Below, in pieces: positions 26,035-34,613 of a stretch of 64,000 bases of DNA; position 1 is the stretch's first letter, and every line of letters begins with the position of its first letter. The DNA is from G965205525 sp965205525. Its GTDB lineage: Bacteria > Pseudomonadota > Gammaproteobacteria > JABABF01. Below the pieces are notes generated by a model. The model worked only from the letters and a program-made list of their open reading frames with translations. It ran no database searches and had not been told where the DNA came from. Where the stretch lies: the NCBI GenBank assembly GCA_965205525.1, contig OZ242171.1, forward strand, positions 1,934,240 to 1,998,239, given 5' to 3'. A program made the position numbers and the translations under genes.

Positions 26035-26048
26035 CCCCCCCCCCCCCC
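26035..26048 (+). repeat. Poly-C tract of 14 upstream of a sulfotransferase gene
   Basis: An uninterrupted run of 14 C between dctQ and the sulfotransferase start (140 bases upstream of it). It is not inside a gene I can support. Tracts of this length slip readily, so it could alter spacing in a promoter or leader. A G13 run occurs in the glycosyltransferase locus at 45.7 kb. Confidence 0.95.
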
Positions 26049-26083
26049 GCCGCTGCTTGCCGACTTTCTTCAGGCGACAGCAA

Positions 26084-26187
26084 GATGGCTGTTTTATGTA
26101 TGTATTTTAGGAGAGCAAACAGATTTTGCGCATTGAATGTCAGGTCCCGATGGGCTGTTTCATGTATGTATTCTAGGAAGGTAAACA
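26084..26187 (+). repeat. Duplicated 5' leader of the sulfotransferase gene
   Basis: Two imperfect direct copies of about 38 bp, 26084-26121 and 26149-26187, each containing GGCTGTTT(T/C)ATGTATGTATT and a Shine-Dalgarno-like AGGAGAG or AGGAAGG followed by AAACA. The second copy is the real leader (start ATG 26189). The first has the same ribosome site but lacks a start codon at the matching place (ACAGATTTTG instead of ACATATG), so it looks like the leader of a lost tandem copy. Confidence 0.85.
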
Positions 26188-26188
26188 T

Positions 26189-27118
26189 ATGAAACATGAA
26201 ATACCGCATCATCAAAGCGGAAATTCTGTATTAATATATATCCATCAGCCAAAAACTGCCGGGACATCTGTAAGAAGTCTGCTGCTCAAGCATTTTGGCC
26301 AAGAGAATTGTTTTCTAATCAGGTTCTCCTTACAAGATCTAAATAAATTCATGGATCTATCTCAAGAGGAGAAGGACCATTTTGATTGTATTGCTGGTCA
26401 TGGACTCTATGGAATCCACGAACACCTATCACGTCCCTGCATCTATGTCACTTTGATGCGTGAGCCGCTAGACCGAGTGATATCGCATTTTTCTTTCCGC
26501 AAGGAGTTTCCTGAACCCAGAGCCGCAGCAGAAGGGAGGGGAATGAATGATAAGGCATATACCCTTGCAAAGCATTTGCAGTACTACGAAGAGGCGATGC
26601 TGGAAGAAAATGATATGAACATGCTTCCATACTCACATCTGTGCGATATGCATAAATATGACGATGTTCACGGAGCAGGCAATGGATACTGGGGCCGTTC
26701 GCCAAAGGTGCCGAGTATTGCGGAATTGAAAGCAAAACTTCGTGAGCAGTTTGTGCTTGTAGGGCACTACGAGCGGCTGGATGATTTCCTATTTGTGTTT
26801 TGTCGCATGATTGGCGGGAGATTGTATTATCCTACACCGGGGAAAGTATCGCGTCACCGTTTGAAAACCAAAAATCTGGATCCCGATCAAAGTGGCCAAA
26901 TTCAAGACTTGACTGTTCTAGAAGCTCGTCTTCACAACTATGCCATGGAGATGTTTCAGGAGCAGTGGGATCAGCTTAGCATGCTAGAAAAAATACATGC
27001 AGGATATTATCGCTTTCTAAGAAAGGGACAATATTTAATATATAAACATTTTTACAAAACCCTGCACCAGGTATGGTTTGGCTTGCTGATACGGGTAAAA
27101 AATCGCTTGCAGAAATAA
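26189..27118 (+). CDS. Sulfotransferase-family protein (surface glycan type)
   Basis: 309 aa, start set by AGGAAGG just upstream. PAPS-binding motifs are visible: 5'-phosphosulfate loop PKTAGTSVRS (residues 21-30) and 3'-phosphate site LMREPLDRVISHF (89-101). This is the Sulfotransfer_2-like pattern found in heparan/uronyl sulfotransferases and bacterial glycan sulfotransferases. The C-terminus is basic with aromatic residues and may sit at the membrane. Transfer of sulfate to a surface sugar is inferred; acceptor unknown. The C14 tract and duplicated leader upstream suggest variable expression. Codon and base use is more AT-rich than neighbours. Confidence 0.8.
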   Translation: MKHEIPHHQSGNSVLIYIHQPKTAGTSVRSLLLKHFGQENCFLIRFSLQDLNKFMDLSQEEKDHFDCIAGHGLYGIHEHLSRPCIYVTLMREPLDRVISHFSFRKEFPEPRAAAEGRGMNDKAYTLAKHLQYYEEAMLEENDMNMLPYSHLCDMHKYDDVHGAGNGYWGRSPKVPSIAELKAKLREQFVLVGHYERLDDFLFVFCRMIGGRLYYPTPGKVSRHRLKTKNLDPDQSGQIQDLTVLEARLHNYAMEMFQEQWDQLSMLEKIHAGYYRFLRKGQYLIYKHFYKTLHQVWFGLLIRVKNRLQK

Positions 27119-27142
27119 AATCGCAATAATCGGCGACCGCAC

Positions 27143-27148
27143 TATAAT
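27143..27148 (+). promoter_or_regulatory. Candidate -10 element of yaaA
   Basis: GCACTATAATGGC contains TATAAT 33 bases before the yaaA start in a short intergenic gap. No good -35 is visible. Confidence 0.4.
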
Positions 27149-27181
27149 GGCAACTCTTATCAGCGCCTTTTTATTGTTGCC

Positions 27182-27955
27182 GTGCTCATCGTGATCTCTC
27201 CGGCCAAGACCATGGATTTTGACGCGTCGCTGGCCACTCGGCGGCGCAGCACCCCCCAGTTCCTGGATGAAGCGGCTGTCCTGATCGGTGAACTCGGCAA
27301 GCTGTCGCCTCCACAGCTGGAAAAGCTTATGAACATCAGTCCTAAGCTTGCAGCCCTCAACTTTGCACGCAACCTGCAGTGGGGCTCTTCTTCGGGGCTT
27401 CCCAATGCGCGGCCGGCTCTGCTCGCTTTTCGGGGGGATGTCTATACGGGGCTGGAGGCTGACAGCTTTTCATCGCAGGATTTTGCATACGCCCAGAAGC
27501 ACCTGCGCATACTCTCCGGCCTCTATGGCCTGTTGCGTCCGCTGGATTTGATCCGTCCCTATCGCCTAGAAATGAGCACTCGCCTGACCAATTCCCGGGG
27601 TGCCACCCTGTACGATTTCTGGGGCAGCCGTATCACGCGGGAGATCAATCGGCAATTGCGGCCCGCCGGCGGTGCACTGATCAACCTTGCCTCCGGCGAG
27701 TATTTCAAGGCGGTTCAGCCAGGGGATGTGCAAGGTGAGATTTATACCCCTGTATTCCGAGACTACAAAGGCGGCGGCTACAAGGTGATCAGCTTCTTTG
27801 CCAAGAGGGCCCGGGGCATGATGAGTGCCTGGATTATCAAGAACAGCGTTTCCTGCCCGCAGGACCTGCGGGATTTTGATGGCGGCGGCTACCGCTATGC
27901 GCCCCGGCTATCTCCCGACAGTCATAACCCGGTATTTATCCGTTGCGTCTCCTGA
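27182..27955 (+). CDS. yaaA: Peroxide stress protein YaaA (UPF0246)
   Basis: 257 aa from GTG 27182, giving the family N-terminus VLIVISPAKTMDF. Other conserved blocks are PQFLDEA, RPALLAFRGDVYTGLEA, LSGLYGLLRPLDLI, YRLEMSTRL, LYDFWG, INLASGEYFKAV and the C-terminal KRARGMMSAWII. YaaA lowers free iron and limits DNA damage during peroxide stress, and binds DNA in characterised members. Length is normal. Transcribed alone as far as can be seen. Confidence 0.95.
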   Translation: MLIVISPAKTMDFDASLATRRRSTPQFLDEAAVLIGELGKLSPPQLEKLMNISPKLAALNFARNLQWGSSSGLPNARPALLAFRGDVYTGLEADSFSSQDFAYAQKHLRILSGLYGLLRPLDLIRPYRLEMSTRLTNSRGATLYDFWGSRITREINRQLRPAGGALINLASGEYFKAVQPGDVQGEIYTPVFRDYKGGGYKVISFFAKRARGMMSAWIIKNSVSCPQDLRDFDGGGYRYAPRLSPDSHNPVFIRCVS

Positions 27956-28028
27956 TGGCAGGGCAGACCATACGGAGTTTCAGGGCTGAGGCCGCCTATG
28001 CCTATGCCAACGGCAGTTTGAAGGTTGC

Positions 28029-28034
28029 TATAAT
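28029..28034 (+). promoter_or_regulatory. Candidate -10 element of the cytochrome oxidase operon
   Basis: TTGCTATAATAGG shows TATAAT preceded by TG one base away (extended -10), about 90 bases before coxB. It is the only promoter-like signal seen before the coxB-coxA-cox11-coxC run. Confidence 0.45.
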
Positions 28035-28123
28035 AGGAGCCCGTTGGCCGCTCCAGAAGGCGTTGGGGCGGCTTTTACAGAGTATTCAGAGCGGCCTTGG
28101 TTTCCAATGGTGCCGGGTCGTAT

Positions 28124-29317
28124 ATGGCGGTGATCAAAGTAGCAGCGTTGTTGTCAGTCATTCGTAAACACCTTGCGGCGGCAATCGCGTCGGCTGCTGC
28201 TCTGTTTGTATCGGTTCCAGCAGGGGCAGCGGAGGGAGCAGCAGAATACGGGCATGCCTTGCGCTGGGGTCTGAATATGCCGAAGGGTGTCACTGGCGTC
28301 AGCCAGGGCATTTATGACCTCCACATGCTGATCTTCTGGATCTGTGTGGTCATCGGCGTGGTGGTCTTCGGCATCATGTTCTTCTCCATGTATATGCACC
28401 GCAAGTCCCGCGGCGCAAAACCCGCCGACTTTCACGAGAACACCCCCTTGGAAGTGCTCTGGACCTTGCTGGCCTTTTTCATTTTGGTGGGCATGGCCGT
28501 CCCTTCCACCACCATGATGGTGCGGATGTACGATACCAGTGATTCCGAGGTGGATATCTTGGTAACCGGCTACCAATGGAAGTGGAAATACGAATATTTG
28601 AACGAGGACCTGAGCTTCTTCAGCAATCTTCTCACCCCTCAGGACGAGATTTACGAAGATGCTCCCAAGGGCGAGCATTACCTCTTGGATGTGGATAATC
28701 ACCTAGTCGTGCCAGTCGGCAAAAAAATTCGCTTTCTCATCACTGCCGCCGATGTGCTGCACTCCTGGTGGGTGCCCGCTTTTGCGGTCAAGCAGGATGC
28801 CATCCCGGGGTTTATCAACGAGGCGTGGACGATTATTGACCAGAAGGGAATCTACCGGGGCCAATGCGCGGAACTGTGCGGCAGAAATCACGGCTTCATG
28901 CCGATTGTTGTGCAGGCTGTTGGTGAGGCCGAGTACGACAATTGGCTGGCGGAGCGCAAGGAAGCCGCCGCCCGAGAGAGCGCCCTGCGGGACCAGCATT
29001 TCACCTTTGAGGAGCTGATGGCGCGCGGAGAGGGTGTGTACAGCAAGAATTGCGCATCCTGCCACCTGCCGAATGGTGCCGGCTTGCCCGGGGCTTTCCC
29101 ATCGCTGCTGGTCGGCTCCATGGCCACTGGCCCGATGAAAGAACACTTGGACATGGTGGTCAATGGCCGCACTGGCACCGCCATGGCCGCCTTTGGCGCG
29201 CAGCTGAGCGAGGCGGACCTCGCCGCGGTGATCACCTACGAGCGCAACGCCTGGGGCAACGATATGGGCGATATGATTCAGCCCATAGATGTGGCAAATT
29301 TCCAAGGCGGGCCATGA
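28124..29317 (+). CDS. coxB: Cytochrome c oxidase subunit II with fused cytochrome c domain
   Basis: 397 aa from ATG 28124 (a TTG at 28097 is in frame but no better). Signal-like N-terminus ending near VPAGAAEG, two membrane helices (HMLIFWICVVIGVVVFG; LWTLLAFFILVGMAV), then the CuA cupredoxin with QWKWKYEY and ligands in HSWWVP, QCAELCGRNHGFM. After residue about 300 a c-type cytochrome follows (NCASCHLPNG; distal Met probably in the C-terminal part). CuA takes electrons from cytochrome c and passes them to heme a. It is the first gene of the oxidase cluster. Confidence 0.95.
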   Translation: MAVIKVAALLSVIRKHLAAAIASAAALFVSVPAGAAEGAAEYGHALRWGLNMPKGVTGVSQGIYDLHMLIFWICVVIGVVVFGIMFFSMYMHRKSRGAKPADFHENTPLEVLWTLLAFFILVGMAVPSTTMMVRMYDTSDSEVDILVTGYQWKWKYEYLNEDLSFFSNLLTPQDEIYEDAPKGEHYLLDVDNHLVVPVGKKIRFLITAADVLHSWWVPAFAVKQDAIPGFINEAWTIIDQKGIYRGQCAELCGRNHGFMPIVVQAVGEAEYDNWLAERKEAAARESALRDQHFTFEELMARGEGVYSKNCASCHLPNGAGLPGAFPSLLVGSMATGPMKEHLDMVVNGRTGTAMAAFGAQLSEADLAAVITYERNAWGNDMGDMIQPIDVANFQGGP

Positions 29318-29369
29318 GTTTTGAGAAAGCACCAGAAGACAGCAGCAGAGCAGCTTGGGAGAGACGGCA

Positions 29370-30938
29370 ATGAGTGAGCACCATCACGGTCCCCCGCCGG
29401 GCATGTTTACCCGGTGGCTTTTCACCACCAACCACAAAGACATCGGCACTCTGTACCTGTGGTTCAGCTTTCTGATGTTCCTGCTTGGCGGCGCCATGGC
29501 CTTGGTCATCCGCGCCGAGCTGTTCCAGCCCGGCCTGCAGATAGTTGAGCCTGGATTTTTCAACCAGATGCTCACCATGCACGGCCTGATCATGATATTC
29601 GGCGCCGTCATGCCGGCCTTTATCGGTCTCGCCAACTGGCTGGTGCCGATGATGATCGGCGCTCCGGACATGGCTCTGCCGCGCCTTAATAACTGGAGCT
29701 TCTGGATTCTTCCCTTCGCCTTCCTGATGCTCATCTCCACCCTGTTCATGGAAGGGGGCGGCCCGAACTTCGGCTGGACTTTTTATGCGCCCCTCTCCAC
29801 CTCCTATGCACCGCCGAGCGTCACCTACTTTATTTTTGCCATCCACATCTTGGGCGCCTCCTCCATCATGGGGGCCATCAACATCATCGCCACTATCCTG
29901 AACCTGCGCGCTCCCGGCATGACCTACATGAAGATGCCCCTGTTCGTATGGACTTGGCTGATCACCGCCTTCCTGCTGATAGCGGTCATGCCGGTGCTGG
30001 CTGGCGCCGTCACCATGATGCTGATGGATATTCATTTCGGCACCAGCTTCTTCAGTGCTGCCGGCGGCGGCGACCCGGTGCTGTTCCAGCATGTGTTCTG
30101 GTTCTTCGGGCACCCGGAGGTGTACATCATGATCTTGCCGGCTTTCGGGATTGCCTCCTCCGTCATTCCCGCCTTTGCCCGCAAGCCTCTGTTCGGCTAC
30201 AGCTCCATGGTCTACGCCACCGCCTCCATCGCCATCCTGTCCTTCCTGGTCTGGGCGCACCACATGTTCACCGTCGGCATGCCGATCGCCGGTCAGCTCT
30301 TCTTCATGTATATCACCATGCTCATCGCCGTGCCGACCGGGGTCAAGGTATTCAACTGGGTGGCCACCATGTGGCGGGGCTCCATGACCTTTGAGACGCC
30401 GATGCTGTTCTCGCTGGCCTTTGTCATCCTGTTTACCATCGGCGGGTTCTCCGGATTGATGCTGGCCGTTGCACCGGCGGACTTCCAGTATCACGACACC
30501 TATTTCGTAGTCGCGCACTTCCACTACGTGCTGGTGCCCGGTGCCATATTCGGCATTTTTTCCGCCGTTTATTACTGGCTGCCCAAATGGTGCGGGCGCA
30601 GGTACGACGAGTCCATGGGCAAGGCCCATTTCTGGCTCTCCTTCATCGGGCTGAATGTCACTTTCTTCCCGATGCATTTCGTGGGTCTTGCCGGCATGCC
30701 TCGGCGCATCCCGGATTACGCCCTGCAGTTTGCAGATTTCAACATGATCTCCAGCGTCGGTGCCTTCCTGTTTGGCATTTCTCAGCTGGTGTTCCTATTC
30801 AACGTATTGCGCACCCTGCAGGCAGGCCGCCGGATCGTCGGCACCGAGCAGGTATGGGATGGCGCAGAGGGATTGGAATGGGCCCTGCCATCGCCGCTGC
30901 CCTATCACACCTTCACCTCGCCGCCGACGGTGCGCTGA
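29370..30938 (+). CDS. coxA: Cytochrome c oxidase subunit I (aa3 type)
   Basis: 522 aa; ATG 29370 follows GGGAGAGA and gives MSEHHHGPPPGMFTRWLFTTNHKDIGTLY, the usual beginning. Twelve membrane helices with heme and CuB ligands: MLTMHGLIMIFG, FWFFGHPEVYIMILP (His/Glu and cross-linked Tyr), WAHHMFTVG and YFVVAHFHYVLVPG. Catalytic heme-copper subunit reducing oxygen to water and pumping protons. It lies 52 bp after coxB. Confidence 0.97.
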   Translation: MSEHHHGPPPGMFTRWLFTTNHKDIGTLYLWFSFLMFLLGGAMALVIRAELFQPGLQIVEPGFFNQMLTMHGLIMIFGAVMPAFIGLANWLVPMMIGAPDMALPRLNNWSFWILPFAFLMLISTLFMEGGGPNFGWTFYAPLSTSYAPPSVTYFIFAIHILGASSIMGAINIIATILNLRAPGMTYMKMPLFVWTWLITAFLLIAVMPVLAGAVTMMLMDIHFGTSFFSAAGGGDPVLFQHVFWFFGHPEVYIMILPAFGIASSVIPAFARKPLFGYSSMVYATASIAILSFLVWAHHMFTVGMPIAGQLFFMYITMLIAVPTGVKVFNWVATMWRGSMTFETPMLFSLAFVILFTIGGFSGLMLAVAPADFQYHDTYFVVAHFHYVLVPGAIFGIFSAVYYWLPKWCGRRYDESMGKAHFWLSFIGLNVTFFPMHFVGLAGMPRRIPDYALQFADFNMISSVGAFLFGISQLVFLFNVLRTLQAGRRIVGTEQVWDGAEGLEWALPSPLPYHTFTSPPTVR

Positions 30939-30972
30939 TTGCAGGGCGATTACCGGCTTGGCCGTAAATGCT

Positions 30973-31572
30973 ATGAATGACGTCACACCAGCAGATAAAC
31001 GCCGCGCATCCCGGCGCGTCGCCCTGCGGCTTCTGGGTGTCGTAACGCTGATGTTCGGCTTCGGTTTTGCGCTGGTTCCCCTGTACGATGTGTTCTGCGA
31101 TGTGCTGGGCATTAACGGCAAGACCGCCACTGGGCGCTACGAATACCGCCTCGACGACGTGATCCCAGACCGCACACGCACTGTGCGTGTGCAGTTCGCC
31201 GCATTCAACGGCGAGGGGCTCTCTTGGAAATTTCAACCTCGCGAGCGGGAGCTCAAGATTTATCCGGGGCAGGTGATTTCCACATTTTATTATGCCCGCA
31301 ACAGCGCCGGCAGGGACATGGTGGCCCAGGCGGTGCCCAGCGTATCCCCTGGCCCGGCCGCCCCCTATTTTCACAAGACCGAATGCTTCTGTTTTGATCG
31401 GCAGGCCCTGTCCGCCGGTGAGGAGCGCGAAATGCCCTTGCGCTTCTTCGTTGACCCGGCCCTGCCGAAGGACATCGGCACCATTACCCTGTCCTATACA
31501 CTTTATGATGTAACCGCCCTCGCTACGGCACTTGACGAAGCAGCGGGTCCGGCCGCCAAAGCGCTCAACTAA
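30973..31572 (+). CDS. ctaG: Cytochrome c oxidase assembly protein CtaG/Cox11
   Basis: 199 aa from ATG 30973; earlier in-frame codons overlap coxA. One N-terminal membrane anchor (VALRLLGVVTLMFGFGFALVPLY) followed by YDVFCDVLGINGKT and the copper-binding KTECFCFDRQAL. Cox11 delivers Cu(I) to the CuB site of subunit I from the periplasmic side. The position between coxA and coxC is the standard proteobacterial order. Confidence 0.95.
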   Translation: MNDVTPADKRRASRRVALRLLGVVTLMFGFGFALVPLYDVFCDVLGINGKTATGRYEYRLDDVIPDRTRTVRVQFAAFNGEGLSWKFQPRERELKIYPGQVISTFYYARNSAGRDMVAQAVPSVSPGPAAPYFHKTECFCFDRQALSAGEEREMPLRFFVDPALPKDIGTITLSYTLYDVTALATALDEAAGPAAKALN

Positions 31573-31589
31573 AGAGGACAGAGAACAGC

Positions 31590-32546
31590 ATGGAAAAAAG
31601 AACTTCTACCCAGGCCTACTATGTCCCGGAGCAGAGCCGCAAGCCCATCCTTGCGAGCATTGGCCTATTCCTGTCGGTATTCGGAGCCAGCACGATACTC
31701 AACGAGATCTCCGCCGAAGCTGCGAATCGCTTCGGTCATTGGGTATTTCTATGCGGCCTGCTGCTGCTGATTGGGGTTTTGTTCAACTGGTTCTCCACCG
31801 CCATCCGCGAAAACTTGGAGGGAATGAACAGCGCTCAACTGAAGCGCTCCTATGTGATGGGCATGGCCTGGTTTATCTTCTCGGAGGTAATGTTTTTTTT
31901 CATATTTTTCTTCGCACTTTTTTACGTGCGCACATTGGCGGGCCCTTGGCTGGGGGGAGTACGGGAGAGCACCAACGAGCTGCTCTGGCAGGGCTTTCAG
32001 TTCCAGTGGCCGATGCTGGAAACGCCCCAGCAGGCAGTGGGCGGACCGCAGGCTCAGGTGCCATCGGTCACGAACATATTTAATGGCCCTCACAGGGACA
32101 TGTCCTTTCCGGGATGGGGCGGAATGTTCTCCTGGCTGCCGCTGTGGAACACGATTATCCTGCTCTCCTCCAGCCTGACCGTGCACATTGCGCATCTGGG
32201 TCTCAAGGCTGGCAACCGGCGGCAGCTGGGTCTGTGGCTCGGCATCACGGTGCTCCTCGGCATGGCCTTCCTTGTCCTGCAATATCTGGAATACCATGAG
32301 GCCTATGCCGAGTATGGCCTGACCCTGCGCTCCGGCATTTATGGCACCACCTTCTTCATGCTCACCGGCTTTCATGGTTTTCACGTATGCCTGGGCACCG
32401 TCATGCTTCTCACCATGTGGCTGCGGGCCACCCTGACAGGACACTTCACACCGGATGATCATTTCGGCTTTGAAGCAGCATCCTGGTACTGGCACTTCGT
32501 GGATGTTGTGTGGCTGTGCCTGTTCCTTCTTGTCTATATTCTCTGA
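31590..32546 (+). CDS. coxC: Cytochrome c oxidase subunit III
   Basis: 318 aa with seven hydrophobic segments. Recognisable stretches are RPYV-like PILASIGLFLSVFGAS near the start, FIFSEVMFFFIFFFALFYVRT, FLVLQYLEYHEA (the conserved Glu region) and GFHGFHVCLGTVML with SWYWHFVDVVWLCLF at the end. It stabilises subunit I and sustains turnover. A loop of about 40 residues after helix III (around AVGGPQAQVPSVTN) makes it somewhat longer than many homologues. Confidence 0.95.
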   Translation: MEKRTSTQAYYVPEQSRKPILASIGLFLSVFGASTILNEISAEAANRFGHWVFLCGLLLLIGVLFNWFSTAIRENLEGMNSAQLKRSYVMGMAWFIFSEVMFFFIFFFALFYVRTLAGPWLGGVRESTNELLWQGFQFQWPMLETPQQAVGGPQAQVPSVTNIFNGPHRDMSFPGWGGMFSWLPLWNTIILLSSSLTVHIAHLGLKAGNRRQLGLWLGITVLLGMAFLVLQYLEYHEAYAEYGLTLRSGIYGTTFFMLTGFHGFHVCLGTVMLLTMWLRATLTGHFTPDDHFGFEAASWYWHFVDVVWLCLFLLVYIL

Positions 32547-32636
32547 TGGTGGAGGGAGCGAAGGACGGCACCCGCTGAATGTGGAGGTGATGATGCTCCC
32601 GCTCGCCCGCTGCCGAAAACAAAAACAGGTGCTGCA

Positions 32637-32882
32637 TTAGCGGTGCGTATCGGATTGCTCCTTGGGCAGCGGCTGCTCCCAGGGCGCCTTAGAGCCCAGC
32701 TGCCCGCTAAAGATTCCGTAGGCCAGCAGAATCATGAGCAGGGCAGCGAGTACCAGCCGCACTCCCAGCGAGTTGACGGTGCGCCGAGAGTGCCCCATGT
32801 CTTTCAGCAGGAATACGAGGCCGCTGCTCAAGCTGACAAGCAGGGCGATGAGAAGGGCGATAATAGCGATTTTCAGCCACAT
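32637..32882 (-). CDS. Twin transmembrane protein (DUF2909)
   Basis: 81 aa on the opposite strand between coxC and the SURF1 gene. Two helices separated by a short basic loop: IAIIALLIALLVSLSSGLVFLL and VRLVLAALLMILLAYGIFSGQLGS, with the typical KDMGHSRRTVNSLGVR in between. DUF2909 proteins sit in this inverted position in many gammaproteobacterial oxidase clusters; function unknown, possibly oxidase assembly. Confidence 0.85.
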   Translation of the reverse strand: MWLKIAIIALLIALLVSLSSGLVFLLKDMGHSRRTVNSLGVRLVLAALLMILLAYGIFSGQLGSKAPWEQPLPKEQSDTHR

Positions 32883-32992
32883 GATCGTGTCCTTGCAGAG
32901 AGCTTCAAGTCCGACGACAGCTGCTAATGATAACCGCGGACTGTCTGCGGTATTGCTTTGACGACGAATTCTTTTTTACAGCAGCCGTGAAG

Positions 32993-33694
32993 ATGGCACC
33001 AATTTCTTTGCATCCTCATCGGAAAGAGGGCATCTTGCTGGCGGCAGTCCTGCCGATGCTCTTGGCGCTCGGTTTCTGGCAGGTGGACCGGGCCCGCCAG
33101 AAGGACGCGCTGGAAGCCGAGCTCACTGCACAGGCATCTGCCCCTGCAGTGAATATTCACCACATCCGTCCCGGCTCCGGGCTTTCTTGGAAAAAAGTCC
33201 GCCTTGAAGGCCGCTACGACAACAATCGCCTGTGGTACTTAGACAATCGCATTTATCGGGGGCGAGTCGGCTTTGAGCTGATCAGCCCTTTTCAGACGGC
33301 GGGCGGTCTGCTTCTGCTGGTGAACCGGGGCTGGCGGGCTGGGGACCCCGCCCGTCGCCGCCTGCCGGAAGAGCCGCCAAGCCCGGGGCAGTTATTTCTT
33401 GAAGGACATATATATATTCCACCCGGCAAATCCTTGCTGCTGGCCCCGGATACTCCCGCCCCGGGCTGGCCCAAGCTGGTGCAGACCGTTGATATTCCCG
33501 CGATGGGAAGTGCCCTGCAAGAGGAGACCTTTCCTCACTTAGTGCGCTTGGGCCCGGGCCAGGCCGGCACGGGCCCCTCCGACTGGCGGCCGCCCTACTC
33601 TCTTAGCGCAGCCCGGCATCGGGGATACGCCCTGACCTGGTTTTCCTTGGCAGCTGTGCTGCTGCTGCTGTTTCTGGCCCGCAGGTCTCGGTGA
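32993..33694 (+). CDS. SURF1-family cytochrome oxidase assembly protein
   Basis: 233 aa from ATG 32993 (GTG 32987 also possible). Two membrane helices flank a periplasmic domain: LAAVLPMLLALGFWQVDRARQK at the start and RHRGYALTWFSLAAVLLLLFL at the end. In between are VRLEGRYD, WYLDNRIYRGRVGFELISPF and LLLVNRGWR, the family core. SURF1 assists heme a insertion into subunit I. Divergent from the DUF2909 gene, with 110 bp between. Confidence 0.93.
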   Translation: MAPISLHPHRKEGILLAAVLPMLLALGFWQVDRARQKDALEAELTAQASAPAVNIHHIRPGSGLSWKKVRLEGRYDNNRLWYLDNRIYRGRVGFELISPFQTAGGLLLLVNRGWRAGDPARRRLPEEPPSPGQLFLEGHIYIPPGKSLLLAPDTPAPGWPKLVQTVDIPAMGSALQEETFPHLVRLGPGQAGTGPSDWRPPYSLSAARHRGYALTWFSLAAVLLLLFLARRSR

Positions 33695-33942
33695 TAAACT
33701 GCAATTCCTTGCGCTTGATAAGTTGAAAGCTGAATGCCATTCTTTCTGCCATTGCAGACTAGACCTGCAGCTTGTGCCCGCTTTTTTGCTGTCAGCCTCT
33801 GCTTGCAGATGAGACGGGAGCCGCAGCTGCAAAACACATCCTCGCTGGCGGCAGAAATTCCGCAGGACGTCCTGCTGCACGGTGAGGCATGCGAATTTTC
33901 CTGCCACATGTATCGGCGGGTGACAGGCACGAAGACACGCTA

Positions 33943-34533
33943 ATGGCTTCAGAAATAGTGCATTCAGGTCGCGGCCGCCTGGGCATGCTGGCTCTTTGGG
34001 GGATACCCGTCACCCTGATGGCCGCCGCATGGCTCGTCTACACCACCGGCATCGGACTTCCCTCGGGCACCAGCAACCAGGGATTGCTGGTGCAGCCGGC
34101 CATCGCGGTTGGCGACCTGCTGCCGCCGCCGGAGGAGCGGCCCCGATGGAGGCTTCTCATTCGGGGCGGCACAGAATGCAATGCGGGGTGTCGCAGAGAC
34201 CTGTACGTCACTCGGCAGGTTCATATCGCACTGGGCCGCCAGGGCTGGAAGGTGCGCCGGGTCTATCTGCATGAGGGGGCAGAAGAGCTTGAAGAGTTAA
34301 CTGGCTTTCTCGCCCGGGAGCACCCGCAGATGGCGATACATTCCATTCTGCCAGGTGCGCTCCGTCTCCGCTTGGCCAAGGCGGAGGAGCCCTCCGGCCT
34401 GAGCGGCACGGATGCTTTTTATCTTGTGGATCCCGAGGGCTTCCTGATGATGGCCTATGGCGAGCGGCATGGGGGCGCCGATCTGCTGAAAGACTTGCAA
34501 TTTTTATTGCGTATCGGCAATGCCGCCCTGTGA
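33943..34533 (+). CDS. Oxidase-cluster membrane-anchored protein, function unknown
   Basis: 196 aa from ATG 33943. One N-terminal helix (MLALWGIPVTLMAAAWLVYTTG), then a soluble part with RWRLLIRGGTECNAGCRRDLYVTRQVHIALGR split by a CxxxC (CNAGC) and TDAFYLVDPEGFLMMAY. A thioredoxin-like pattern similar to Sco proteins is possible: a CxxxC followed much later by YLVDPEG. Small anchored proteins of this kind commonly lie between SURF1 and ctaA in gammaproteobacteria. Role in oxidase maturation is inferred from position only. Confidence 0.75.
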   Translation: MASEIVHSGRGRLGMLALWGIPVTLMAAAWLVYTTGIGLPSGTSNQGLLVQPAIAVGDLLPPPEERPRWRLLIRGGTECNAGCRRDLYVTRQVHIALGRQGWKVRRVYLHEGAEELEELTGFLAREHPQMAIHSILPGALRLRLAKAEEPSGLSGTDAFYLVDPEGFLMMAYGERHGGADLLKDLQFLLRIGNAAL

Positions 34534-34613
34534 GCGCTTGTCAGCTCTCCGGCTCTCAGGAAGAGCTCCGCATTGCCGGCTCTGCTCCGGCCCGGCCGGC
34601 ATAAGGGCAGTTG

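Noticed and set aside
25948..26136. 62-codon open frame through the C14 tract
   Set aside because: Poly-proline product with no homology; a stop codon separates it from the sulfotransferase in all frames I checked.
29232..30677. Long minus-strand open frame (481 codons) opposite coxA
   Set aside because: Composition is typical of an antisense shadow (His/Gly/Asp/Gln-rich); the plus-strand protein is an unmistakable CoxA.
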